Below, one piece after another: positions 35,947-49,100 of a DNA stretch of 64,000 bases. Both the position numbers and the translations under genes were made by a program. The notes beneath the pieces are model-generated. The model did not search any database and was not told the DNA's origin. It saw nothing but the letters and a program-made list of their open reading frames with translations. Source of the DNA: Lineus longissimus (taxonomy: Eukaryota > Nemertea > Pilidiophora > Heteronemertea > Lineidae); the NCBI RefSeq assembly GCF_910592395.1, contig NC_088313.1:19422437-19486436 (forward strand). The letters run 5' to 3'. The stretch's first letter is position 1. Each line of letters begins with the position of its first letter.

Positions 35947-37602
35947 ACTCGTTAACCCATCTTCCATTTAAGGGTTAAAATCGGTGTACATGTATACGGT
36001 AAAAGAGTTTGAATGTTTTAGGTACGACGGAAGACAAAATGATGAAGTTTATTGTAAACATCTCAAGGATCATTGTTAATTACTTTTTGTCCAGAAAATA
36101 GATGACGAATTACTTGTGTGTATACAACCGATGTGTAATCAAACTATTTTTAAGGATTTGTATTTGTGTTGAATCATTTCCCCGGAGTTTCTGTCACTGT
36201 GCCGAAGATTTCTTCGTAGCCAATCTCCTAGAGCCTCACCATTGGTTTAAACGGTTGCTTAATGCTACTTGCACCGAGTACTGACTCGACTAGATGGGCT
36301 AGCTATTACGAGTGTGGGAGAGGTACAAGCGTACATTTGGTATCTTCTGGTTTAGGAGGCAAATGAAGCGCAGCCCTCTCATTTGAAGATTGCTTCGTAG
36401 CCTGTAGATGATTCCTGCGCTGTAACGCAACTACGTGAACGCGGCTGCCCACACATTTTGGATCCGGTCCATGGTTCGTGGAGTAGATCACAGATGTGTG
36501 ATGAATGGGCTACCAGAATCATGGCGCTCGATCACCCAGAATTGTTTGATACAAACGACTTAAAAACTCGACACATACTACTCTTTAATGTCGAGGTTGT
36601 GTGCGTTTTCTGTCATACATTTATGACTGATCGATCGACATTAATTCTGACATCTTCATTGGCCTACCTGTGACAAATGTGGAACAAATAGTATGTGTTG
36701 GCAGAGAGAATATTCTTTCGCCTGCTTGGAGAATGCTGCTCGTGTAGACGGCAGCCATGTACTGGCCAGGGTAAATGACGAGTGGCGCCATCCTTCCGAC
36801 CGATTATAATAGCAACTCGTTCGTGTGCTGGTCCGTACTGCATGTTTCTTTTCCTCTCAAGAGATTAAAATGAGGTCGGGTACTTTTTATCTTGAAACCG
36901 AGTCATGAATCTGAACCCACGAGATATCCACTACATGTACTACTACGTCGCTTAGACTAGAGGTACTCCGCTAGTGAACTGTCTTCAGTGCTCGTATCGC
37001 TCATTGCGACGCATGAAGACTGGAACTGACAAGCATCCAAAGACACCAATAAAGTACAACAAGCTGATAAATGGAGGAGGAAATTACATTTTTATCGAAA
37101 GGAATTTCAATACAGCGCTCCACACATGGAGGAAGTCAGAGGCATAGTGACATATTGCCGCAGTGAAATACCGGAGGGTAGAGTATTTCCTACTTCCCAG
37201 TCGATTTTCAGTCAAAAGAGAATAAGCGTGGCATACAAGAGAACACAAATTCCAAAACAAAAACAGAGACATCATCACAGGCAGACCCCTTCCAAGGAAT
37301 AATTTACTTTCTACATTATCCTTTCTCAATCCCAACAACTGGCATGGCTGATGATCGATATCATCAGGATGTCAGACTCTCCCAATTGCCTGGAACCAAA
37401 TAGCCGTTTATGGTCCGTTTGTTCAAGTAAAGACTATCAGGGGTATCTCGAAATCATGACTGCTTTTGAACACATGGCTATCGTCTTTGCCTATTTATAG
37501 CTGGCTTTATCCAAAGTTACTAGTATGCCAGATGCCTTCTAATGTTGAAAGCAGCTTCCCATTCAAGTTTATCAGACTCAGAACGTGATTGGAAAGATTT
37601 CT
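35947..37602. other. Intergenic region after gene E
   Basis: No gene recognised. Short ORFs here lack splice context and composition bias. The right part presumably holds the 3' untranslated region of the Pro/Ala-rich gene on the minus strand. Confidence 0.3.
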
Positions 37603-40600
37603 CTAGACATCATCACTTTTCATACTATTATCTACCACATTTTGGATGGCTCTTCCTAATATAATGACTTGGTCTTGCAGTGAGCTCATCTGGACCTGGA
37701 GCTTCGCCATTTCCGTTTGGAGACTGAGCAAGTCGGTAACAGCGCCGACCGCTGGAGAGCTACCGGCTTGACATGGAGCAAGTGCGTCTTCCTCGGGAGA
37801 TGGAGCTCTTGGTTCATCTTGCACTGGTGGCGTTACCGTTCCAGGAGATGGTGGTTCAGGGAGTACAGCCGGTGATGAGACTGGAGCTAGTGCGTCTTCC
37901 TCGGGAGACTGAGCCCTTGGTTCTTCTTTTATCGGCGGAGTCACTGTTCCCGGCGATGGTGGTTCTGGAAGTGGAGCTGGTGGGGATGGAGCTAGTGCGT
38001 CTTCTTCCAGGGAAGGAGCGCTTGGTTCCTCAACGGTGGCTGGAGACACGGTGCCTGGAGACGGCGGTTCTGGAAGTGGAGCTTCAGGAGCCGTTGAAGG
38101 GGTCTCTGTGGCAAGGGCTAGATCTTCTGGCGGAGGTGGTGGTAGATCCGTAGGAGCAGATTCAGCTGGTGCTGCTGCTGCCGGCTCTGGTGGAGGGGCC
38201 TCAGAAGCTGCAGGAAGAGCAGGTTCGGGCGTGTTTGCAGGTGCGGCTTCTGGTACTAAAGCTGGTGTGGCTTCTGGTGCTGGTGGTGGTGTAGCCTGAG
38301 GAGCCGGCACTGCAGCAGGAATGGCAGGCGTTTCTGCTGTTGGTGCTGGTGTTGACTCAGGTGCTGGCACTGGCACTTGCACAGGTTCTGGAGCTGGAGC
38401 AGGAGCTGGAGGCTGTGCAGGGGCTGGCGCCGGTGCAGGTTTGTCCTCTAGCGCTGGCGCTGGCGCGGGTGCTGCTTCTGGTCCTGGGGCTGGGGCTGGA
38501 GCTGGAGCTGGTTCGGCTGCTGGAGCTGGAGCAGGCGCAGCCGCTTGAGCGGGTGCTGGGGCGGATTCTTGAGCTGGTGCGGGAGCCGGAGCAGTCACTT
38601 TTGCTGGAGCCGGTGCTGGTGTAGTGGCAGCTGGAGCCGGTGCTGGTGTAGTGGCAGCTGGAGCCGGAGTAGGTGCTGGTGCTGGCGTGCCCTCTGAAGC
38701 TGGTGAAGCGGCCGTCGCTGGTGGAGCTGGTGCTGCCTTTTTGTCTGCCTTCTTTTCTTTCTTCTCCTTCTTTTCTTTCTCAGGTTTGGCACCAGCGGGT
38801 GCAGGAGCCTTCACTTTCTTGGCTGAAATGAAAGAAACATGTTTACCACGTCGTTGATAATTGATGAACCACTACGAATAGAAAGTTATTTGGTTATTCA
38901 TTTGAGTGCACTTGTCTGGAATAAAATTCAATGAAAATTAGCTTAGACTTTGAATATATAAACAAACTGCCTTTTTTGAAATAAAAAAAGTGGTGAGTGC
39001 TTGAGTTCCAACACTTTAGCAATTTCCACCTTCGTCCACTCCGTTAAAAACTGGATACAGTAGAATAGGGAAAGAATATAACCGAGATAAAGTCAGTATT
39101 CCAAGTTTCAGTGAGGCACTTGCACTGTTCTCTCAGGGAAATAAACTATAAGTCCGAACAAGGCCAACCTTGCCAGTGCTTCAGTGGTAGTTACCCAAAT
39201 TCTCAAGATTAGGCCAATTTTCACAAACTGACCTCTTCTGATTTCTCATTACTAGCGTATGTTATGCACTATTCTCGCCACCACTTTGCACGTCGACTGA
39301 GTGTAACCGCTGTATCAATAATCAAACGCAAAACAGTTTAATTTCTGATTGATTAAATATCAGAACCTGCTTTAAAAAGATTGTTTAATGTTGATATGGC
39401 CCCTCTTGCCCTGAGGCAAAGCAGTTATGTATTGCCAGGTACCAGTAATAAAGGAAAGGTGAGGGAGGCAAGCAGCATAGTTGCTTTTACCTACCGGCAC
39501 ACGTTGAAAGTGGTTAGCTTTTGCTCCTTGATCACTAAGCAAATACATTGTAGATTACACGAATACATACAGTATGATGTCGTCCTATGTAGGCAGGGAT
39601 GATGAAGAAACCTTTCGTATCAGAGGCATACACCTGTGGCAAGAATCCAGGTCAGATTCGTCCAACTATCCAAATCATGCTTTGAGCATAAGCTACACAT
39701 GGATTCTCCTTTGTACATTTGTAGACGTTTTGAGGTTGAAAGTGTTCTAAATCATTGGTTGTTCACTTACAGCACATAACTTCTTACGCTTACAGTAGTG
39801 CATTTAATGCTCTTAGGTTCTTTTGCTGAAATACCTTAGTTACTAATAGTTGATGGAGTATGGAATTTCTATTTTCTTCGTTAATGTTATAATGCCTGTC
39901 ATATATAATATTTTATGGTGGTATCGTAGCAGATCCAACGAATGTCTCCTTGTAAATTAAAGCTCATTCGCTGTTGGCCACCTTACTCAGCCCTGATATT
40001 CAACCAATGGACACAACTGCGGATTTCCCTACATCCACCAATTTTAGATATCTCACCCTGATGATAACTTTGTCAGTACTGTAACTTCAACTCCTGGTTA
40101 TCGCATTTAACTGAATAAACTAGACAGGCGAGCTGTAGGATGTTGAAAAACCAGCTGTTAGACTGCACGAAGAGCTGAAGGCTTAACATCTGGGTTAATT
40201 TGAGTTTTAAACAACAGGTACTGGAAGAATTGGATAACTGAAAACAAGCATTCCCTATGATGCAATCTAGAGATAGGGATTGATCATAATAAAATGGTAT
40301 AACAACAACTGCATGAAGCTGATGGATAAGCTAAACTGAAGGCTGATAACTGGGTGGGAAACTTTTCTACTTTGATTGTAGGCTATCTACTGAATAACGG
40401 CCAAGACAAACGTGTTTGGTGTCAGGCGGTGTCGCGAGTATTCTGAATTGAATCGTGTTTGCCCATCAATCCAACCACAAAAATGTTCTTCCCTAGAATC
40501 ATTTGTGATGTGATATTGTGGGTCAACACCACCAATACATCCCAACAAGTTTGCCGAAGCAACAATTAACAACAAGCCAAATATTCGACGGATGTGGTTC

Positions 40601-43600
40601 AAATGAGTTTGAAATACGGCATACATGAGTCGAACAAATGATGAATTATTAACTGAAAATGTTCAATGAAATCATTTGAAACAGTATACATGAGGGAGAT
40701 AACAAGACCGACTGAAATTTACTTTAAACTGGTGTATGTACAGGGTCGAAATAAGCACGTGCGCCTTTTTAATTTGTTGGTAGCCAACTACATATACTCT
40801 TGGAGAGATTCAGCTGCTAATGGTTTGGAGTCATTTTTGGTAAAATCAAACAAAGACAAAGTTGGTTTGGGAAAACAGAACTAGGCTTCTTCAAATAAAA
40901 CTGACTTACTCTTGTGCTTTTTTCTCTCCGCTGATGGAGTACGCGACGGGGAAGAGGCGTGGTCTCCCACTGGTTAACAGAATTCAGACATGTTTCAGTG
41001 AGAATACATTGATTTTATGTAGGGATTCGTCTATACGTCATAGAAAATTCAGTTTGAGAATTGAGAATTATGAGAGAAATCACAAAATTGATCATGATTG
41101 TGTCTTCTCTGTAATGGACGAAAATACAGCGGCAGATTCCGTTTTTTATCAGAAGAATATGCTTTATTTGTTTCAATGGAGTGAACTAGCTATCTCATTA
41201 CTAAAGCTGATATGCTCTGAATGATCATCGCTATGAAACGTTAGCTAAAATTCTATAAATGACGCACAAACATGTAAATATTTGATGAGAAGAACTCACT
41301 TTTCTTTTTTTTCTCGAGGGTAGGTGATGGGGCGGCTCCCCCTGGTTAAACGATAGAAAACGACCATCAGTAACACAGAAACGACCAACAACTTTAGGTG
41401 AAAGAAAAACTTTGTGTAACTGTCAATCATTTCCAATTGATACTATCCTGTCACTAACTGATGAGTTAACCAACTATTCAGTCAAAAAACTGAAACTTGT
41501 AAACTATCATTGAATGACGCGCTGATTACACCAAGAGGTAGAATACGATAATTTTCTGACATCTGTTCATGGTAGGCCCTACTTCGTTGCAAGTAAGTTC
41601 AATGACAATCGCATTTATACCAGAGAGAATAAATACCCACCGTGATTGATTAGAAGCCTTCAGGTTAATCTGCGTCACCACTGATAAAAAACAGAAGTGT
41701 TACCTGTCACCAGGGTATTTAAAGACTCTGCTGTCACCGTCGCCAGCTGAAGCACACAGCGATTTCTCTGAAAGCAAAGCAGTTTTACTTCGGTTTTACT
41801 TCGTGTAAGATACCCTCGTATGTTATGCGCTGCAAGCCTATACTCACCTGCAGGAGTTGGAATCTTTGGGGCTGAAGCCTTCGGTGCGTCGGCCTGAAAA
41901 TATAGGCAATGAGTAATGATATCAACGTATTGGGGGCAAGTTGTATTTCATCATACACCATGATATGACAATGATATTAGCTGTTTCGGAAAGCTATGTT
42001 TCTCATCTTCATAGGGATATACGCCTTCAAGGGTTCAAACTACGCTCAATGACCCTTTCTTGACGAAAAAGGAGAGGTCAACCGCATGAGTTAGCAGCTT
42101 CTGATGGCAAATTAATTCTAGCAACGGACTGCATACTACTCAGACCACTCCGTCCAGCTTAGCAATCTTCGTCGAATTTTATTTTACTTTTTCAACACTT
42201 GATCTCAACGCATTTGAGGCAAGTTGTATTTCATCATAGACCTTGATATGACAATGATATTAGCTGTTTCGGAAAGCTATGGTTCTAATCTTGACAGGGA
42301 TATACGCCTTCAAGGGTTCTTACTACGCTAAATGACCCTTTCTTGACGAAAAAGGAGAGGTCAACCACATGCGTTAGCAGCCCCTGATGGCAAATTAATT
42401 CTAGCGACGGACTGCATACTGCTCAGACCACTCCGCCCAGCTAAGCGCTCTTCGTAGAATTTTCGTATACTTTTTTAACACTTGATATCAACGTATTTGA
42501 GGCAAGTTGTATTTCATCATAGACCTTTATATGACAATGATAATAGCTGTTTCGGAAAGCTATGGTTCTAATCTTGACAGGGATATACGCCTTCAAGGGT
42601 TCTAACTACGGTAAATGACCCTTTCTTGACGAAAAAGGAGAGGTCAACCGCATGAGTTAGCAGCTCCTGATGGCAAATTAATTCTAACGACGGACTGCAT
42701 ACTGCTCAGACCACTCCATACGGCCGAGCGCTCTTTATCGAATTTTATTTTACTTTTTCAGCAAATTTAAAATCGACGTATTTGAGGCAAGTTGTATTTC
42801 ATCATACACCATGATATGACAATGATATTAGCTGTTTCGAAAAGCTATGGTTCTAATCTTGACAGGGATATACGCCTTCAAGGGTTCTAACTATGCTAAA
42901 TGACCGTTTCTTGACGAAAAAGGAGAGGTCAACTGCATGAGTTAGCAGCTCCTGATGGCAAATTAATTCTAGCGACGGACTGCATACTGCTCAGACCACT
43001 CCGCCCAGCTTAGCACTCTTCGTCGAATTTTCGTATACTTTTTCAACACTTGATATCAACGTATTTGAGGCAAGTTGTATTTCATCATAGACCTTTATAT
43101 GACAATGATAATAGCTGTTTCGGAAAGCTATGTTTCTCATCTTGACAGGGATATACGCCTTCAAGGGTTCTAACTACGCTAAATGACCGTTTCTTGACGA
43201 AAAAGGAGAGGTCAACCTCATGAGTTAGCAGCTCCTGATGGCAAATTAATTCTAGTGACGGTCTGCATACTGCTCAGACCACTCCGTACGGCTGAGCGCT
43301 TTTTATCGAATTTTATTTTACTTTTTCAACAATTAAAATCGACGTATTTGAGGCAAGTTGTATTTCATCATACACCATGATATGACAATAATATTAGCTG
43401 TTTCGGAAAGCTATGTTTCTCATCTTGACAGGGATGTACGCCTTCAAGGGTTCTAATTATGCTAAATGACCCTTTCTTGATGAAAAAGGAGAGGTCAACC
43501 GCATGAGTCAGCAGCTCCTGATGGCAAATTAATTCTAACGTTCTCCTTGTAATGGCTTCGCGTAAAAAATGACTGCATTCTGTCCAATATTTCATAAAGC

Positions 43601-44980
43601 GATAGCTTCTTCACGGCTGCTTGTTATACACAATGTTTCATCAATGGCTGTGTATGCTTTACGTGTATACGAGTGATAAGTCATACTTATGTCGGCGGGC
43701 AATGGGAATGGAATTTGAACATCTAATCGTACATCGTACCTGGTAAATAAGACATGCCAGAGAAACCATCTCGGTAGTACTTGTTTAGGTTACCTCAATG
43801 AATTGTGCGCATTATTGTTGAAGTTATCCTGGGTTGTGCCACTTGACATCACCAAGTTCATTATCACTATCAATAGGCACAACTGCGACTTTGAAAACTA
43901 CGCCCTACATTTGTATACATGTATTTGACTGTAAAACAGAACGTACATGTTGTTTTAGCGTTTCTAAAATCTCTTGTAACGTGCTAGTCTACCAAACCCG
44001 TGAATAATTTAGAAAGAGGGGATGAAGTAAAAAGTATATTATATGGCGGGGACCTTTCGATCATCTCATATAGTTCCAGAAAGCACAAGTCTCTGAAAGA
44101 TGGGACTGGGGTGTGATGTGTTTGTGGTGATGGCAAGGCTCGGAGGGTTAAAAAGATATAGTTACTCTTCTACTGACACATGGGCTAGTTTATATACTCT
44201 TCATGATTCATAGCTAGGTACGCACGAACCTGGTAAGTAAGTAACTAGCTGGAGGAAAAAGAGTGTAAGTTGGTGCTGCGCCAGCATGTGGTTGAAATAA
44301 ACAGAGAGCATGATTGGTGAAAGATACCTTGTTGCAAGGTGCCAGGAGCCAGCATTCCAGCATGTATCTCGTTTCAGCATACTGTGTTGGTATTAATCCT
44401 ACAATTCTTTGACTTTGGCCTTAGTGCAGATGGACTATGTCCCTCCACAGTTTCCTCTGGGATTGGCTTGGGGAATTTCTTATCGTGCTAGATGTGACTC
44501 TTCAAAGGTGTGGTGCCTTTTATTGGGGAATGGATGTGACAGTCCACCTCTAGGACGGTAAGGGCCAGAGGCAGTAATTCCAAGGTTGGTGTGACAGGCC
44601 GGGGTGACAGCAATTTGAGCAAGGGACATGATCAGACGTCTATGATACGGGTCCCTTTTTGGCAGATGGTCATATTTGAGTTGTTAGTGAATGTGACAAA
44701 GGGTCTGAGATAGACCCACCGCCCTAATCCCAGCGGGGATCTAAAAGGTTCTGTGCGATTATAATATTTAGATGGTTTGGTCTACTCATTCCCAATGATG
44801 ATTGAACGATGGGTTGGGACTTCTACATGGGGAACTAACCATACTTTCACACCGGCTATCTTTGCTATCCGATTCACTGTGGCCCGACACTTGGGAAACA
44901 TGCACGGATAAACAAATACGTTCAATAAAACCATCCATCCCATAACGAATTTTGTAACGGGTTATTTCAAGACTTACCAT
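37603..44980 (-). CDS. Proline/alanine-repeat protein with lysine-rich N-terminus and short C-terminal coiled coil
   Basis: Coding exons on the minus strand: 44980-44978 (just the ATG, followed by donor GTAAGT), 41893-41848, 41341-41300, 38822-37603. They sum to 1311 nt, 436 residues, all GT-AG and in phase. The N-terminus is MADAPKASAPKIPTPAGG, then TLEKKKKTKKVK and a block of KEKKEKK. About 190 residues of PAPAP-type repeats follow, then three imperfect ~35-residue repeats of the form PEPPSPGTV-x-P-xx-EEP-x-A-x-S-x-EEDALAP. The last 45 residues (LLSLQTEMAKLQVQMSSLQD onward) fit a short amphipathic coiled coil. It is probably disordered, an extended linker or filament-tethering protein. I do not recognise an orthologue. 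The plus-strand Gly/Ala ORFs over the last exon are shadows. Confidence 0.82.
41930..43545. repeat. 284-bp tandem satellite, six copies, in intron 1 of the Pro/Ala gene
   Basis: GGCAAGTTGTATTTCATCAT recurs at about 41935, 42217, 42501, 42785, 43068 and 43350 (period 282-284). Each unit also carries GCCTTCAAGGGTTCTAACTA, GACGAAAAAGGAGAGGTCAA and GATGGCAAATTAATTCTA. The later copies alternate: units at 42501 and 43068 share AGACCTTTATATGAC, while 42785 and 43350 share ACACCATGATATGAC and the AAAATCGACG ending. That is a two-unit higher-order repeat. Confidence 0.92.
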
Positions 44981-46070
44981 GCTGAAGACTTGACTGGCGA
45001 TCCTGGAATGAAAGTTCTCGTTTCCCCTTGGTTTCCTACTGGAGTTCCTCCCGTCTCGCTCTGAGCTGAGATGCCCACCAAATGAACGAGTTGAAGGTGT
45101 AGCACCCTGGATGCACTCCATGCAGACTCATGACTGCAGCTGGTAAGAGTTACTTGCAGAACATGATCTCCACTGCTTGGAGTATCACGGATAGACATCT
45201 GTGGAACTACAAATCAAAGCAGCGCAGTAGGCCTTCAACTTCTCAGTTCCATTTTCCCATAAACTACATCTTCCCCCATTTCGCATTTCTTACCATACTC
45301 AGCAACCTTTTATCGTTTTTGTAATATCAGTCCCGAAGTCGGGACGACTCTTGAACGATTTTGCAGACATGCCCTATAGTATCGGCGCTTCCTCTCCCAT
45401 CCAGGATTGGATGCGACACTTCTAGTAAGGTGAGATTGTCTCCGATATGGAAATCACTGTCACTTATGATAAAGGATGTGATCGAGTCCTCGGCAGTCTC
45501 GGGAACTGGATATGACAGCATCAGTCTCAATTAGCCAGGGCTTGGTGTAACAGTCCGATCGTATCTAGGGATTGATGCAACTTGGTATCTCATCCAGTTT
45601 CAGCCAAGAACTGGCTGTGAAGTGTCTGAACGACATATGAAAGGGAAGAATGTCCATGAGGAATGGATATGCTCCAAGAGGAATTGTCTCAATTGGGTGG
45701 GATTGGATCGAAACAGTACTAGAACTGGATCACAATGGGTACTGTATTTGGATGTGAAAAGGACACAATTAGCAGGGCCAGGCGAGTCTTTCATCGGGAA
45801 TGGATGCGACAGAGCACCTCTCCAGGACTGAATGTGGCAGGTTGTGCAAAGGGGATGTATTGTCTCATCTTGGTCTTTACTATGGTGTCCCTCCACAGTT
45901 TCCTCTGGGATTGGCTGGGGGAATTTCTTGTAACGCTAGATGTGACTCTTCAAATGTTTGGCGCCTTTTATTCGGGAGTGGATGTGACAGTCCACCTGTA
46001 GGACGGCATGGCACAGGGTCTCATCTAGGACAAGATGTGACAGTCTCAGTCACATCTAGATCTGGATGTC
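44440..46070. repeat. Degenerate minisatellite and duplicated ~125-bp block
   Basis: GTTTCCTCTGGGATTGGCT and its ~125-bp continuation through GGATGTGACAGTCCACCT occur at about 44449 and again at 45897. Between and around them are diverged words such as GGATTGGATGCGACA, GGAATGGATGCGACAG and GATGTGACAGTCTCA. The 5' untranslated exon of the Pro/Ala gene (upstream of 44980 on the minus strand) lies within this stretch. Confidence 0.65.
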
Positions 46071-46173
46071 AAGTATCAAATAGCGGTAAAAGGTCGAAGT
46101 CTCTCATACAGATTCAAGAAGTCATTCATTACATAATCATTAATCACTTTATTCTCAAACTAAAATCTACAAA

Positions 46174-49100
46174 TTAAGATGATTTCTTTTTCTTTTTTCC
46201 TCCTCTCAGACCAGCAAATTCAAAACTCTTCAATGGATCGGCTTTCGTTTTCTGAAAATCAAAGAGGAAATTTTGTTTCAATGATACAATCTATGACTGA
46301 AGTCTGTACATGTATATGTAGCAGTTTTAGACCTAACATACCTTTCAACAATATAAAGACAAGGAGCTGTACCATCAGACTGACCATGCCTGATAAAAGG
46401 CCAGGCCAGGCTGTTATACCCATCAGTTTTATAAGCCCTCTGGCGACATTTTTTTACCACAGTATGGGATGGTCAAACTAAAAGAATGACCTCTCTGACA
46501 TACAGGGAGCTGCTATGACTATGACGTGACAGGTACATGTATGACTGTAGTACAAGAACTGTGCAATGCCATATGGAGGTTGTGCCAACTGCACTACACC
46601 GTGGGGAAATGATCAGTCAAGTATGAATAAACTTACACTGAATTTCATCTGTCCCTTTGACCTTCCTCTGTGTGCGCCACCACCCCGACGTGGTTTGTTT
46701 GACCTTTCCTGACGATCTCTTATAGGACCATGTCTCAACCTCTTTAGTGTAGGTGGCACTGAAAAAGAACAAACCAATGAATATCAGACACCACAGTTTG
46801 GGGGGGGGGGGCTGGCCTCCTTAGCCTTGGCAGGCAACCAGTCTAGGTGAAGGAAAACTCTCATATTAGACCTAGGAATGGGTTGGAACCCAAAGGTGCA
46901 GTGAGCAGCCCACCCATGTGTCGACTCCCCAACTCTCACCAATTAGTCCCCAGCTACGGGCATGCTGAAGACAGAATCATCTGACCAATTTGGCACTAAA
47001 CAGGGGTGTTACATGTACGTGTACCAACTGATTTAATGGACAACAATACCTGATTGTCCATATGGGTACCAGAGTCTACTTACCTAGATAATCTGGTACA
47101 TTCTTCATATGCTGCTGCACCTTGGCTGTGTGGAGACTCTTGTCATGGCGCAGTAGCTGTAAGTCCCTTGGGTTGTCCTCAAAGTACGACTTGAGCTTCT
47201 GCGAGTTTAGGATCTCGGACTTGATTTCTTTCAACCTGGCCTCCCTTACTGCAATCTTGGTGACTGCTCTCATTGCATCCTGAAGAAACAAAAGACAGGG
47301 ACATAGAGGACCTGGCTAAATCACATGGTAAGAAGCATAAGTTTTGGTGTAATGGGCTAGTTGACCATCAGTGACTTTCTGACTCATGCTTCATCATCTG
47401 TCCTTGGACTGATAACTTACGCATTGACTAATTTCTCACTGGCAGTTCAAATGGGGTTGCCAACCCTGGACTTCCAGAGTTGATCAATTTTTTTTTCTTA
47501 AATTTTTTCAAAAGTTGAATTCTCACCCTTGCTCTGTATCTGAACCCATCAATCTCGTCCATTTTAAACTGATACGGCTTGAACACATTTTCACCCTCCG
47601 TTGCGGTATCTGATAGAGCTGCTTCCACTTGCTGCAGTAAGGGCATTTCCTTTATGCTCACAAATGACAGTGCAGTTCCCTTGTTGTCACCACGGGCAGT
47701 TCTGAAATAGAAACAAAACTGTAGCTATGGGTTGGAATCTTGGGACCTATTTGGTCAGAGTACAAAATGTGATGGTCAACCATCAGTTGAGTGAGGGAGA
47801 TCAGTTTCTCTGCATCCATTTTAATTTTTTCTCAGGCCACAACTAGCTCCTAAATCCTCCTGCTCTATCTGATGTCCTGATGTAAAAAGGAAGAAAAACC
47901 CCGCAACTGAAATCTGAATGGAGAGCTTCCCAGCGAACGTACCTGCCAACTCTATGAATGTAAGAATCAACATCAACTGGGAAGTCAAAGTTGATGACGT
48001 TGGAGACGAACTGGAAGTCTATACCACGAGAAACTCCAAACTCTTTGTCTTGTTTCCGCCTGAAAAGATCAATACAAGATTACGAGTCATTGCGAGATAT
48101 CGCTGAAAATCTATTTCATTGAAAGTAACAGTCATCACTGATGTACATGTAGGTGAGTCCCAGTTCTGTAGAACTTTCGTGACAATTCGCTCACAGTGCA
48201 TGTTGTTACTGATGTGCTTTGTGTAGTATTTTAGTCAAAGATTGCATTATAGACCAGCTTGTGTCACTTGAAATGGGCCTGAAGAGCGTTTCGAAACCTT
48301 GCATGAAACACTATCAGAGACCAAATCCACAGCAATCCACCATAAAAATCAATCTCTTGCTTACTTTTTCTTGTATTTATCCTCCTTTTTGACCTCAGGG
48401 TTCTGCACAATGTTCTCATCTGAGGATATGATTGTGTCGTATAATCCCTCGTTGAACTGGTTCACTATATGGCACCGGGAGTTGATGGGTAGTTCAGAGT
48501 TCAGGATGCAGGATGGGATGGCAAACTGCTCCAGAAACAACTTTAACCTGAAAACGTAATGAAGTTAATCACAGTAGCCTGAGTGCTATATTCAGTCATA
48601 TCAACTGCAAACTCTGTTACTTTTTCAATGCTCTTTCTCCTTTGATTCTGCACCAACTTACCTATAGCACCTGTCCACATTCTTGACAAATAGGATGGAC
48701 TTGCCTCGTATTAACTTCAATTTGAATAATGCATAGATCAAGACAAACTTGTCTTCTTCTTCACATCTGAAAAACAAGAAAACCACACAAAAAATGTATT
48801 CTTCAAAGTTCACCAGATCTCTCAATTTAAGCTGAATGCACACCATTAAGCAGACATCAAGTTAATTACAAATGCCAAGAAGGCTGATTTTTGGTGCAAC
48901 AGAATGACCTTGGCCACAAATGCTATAAAATCACGGCACATTAAGTCTGAATTAAGAAAAGCAGGGTGTTTCAAAAAAGATGTAGCAGGTTTGTTCACTG
49001 CGCTGGAGATTCTGTTGCTTACTTAATGTGGTACTGTGTCAACTGACTGGTCTCTGGGAGCTGGGATTCTTCAAGCTTCAGGATCACCTTGGAAGAGAAA

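Noticed and set aside
37773-38857. Plus-strand Gly/Ala-rich and Leu/Glu-rich ORFs
   Set aside because: Antisense shadows of the Pro/Ala repeat exon; the minus-strand frame has the splice-consistent model.
40862-41224. 120-residue plus-strand ORF inside the Pro/Ala gene intron
   Set aside because: No start context, domain or splice support; treated as chance.
41930-43545. CRISPR-like array
   Set aside because: Units are 284-bp head-to-tail repeats without spacers, in a eukaryotic intron.
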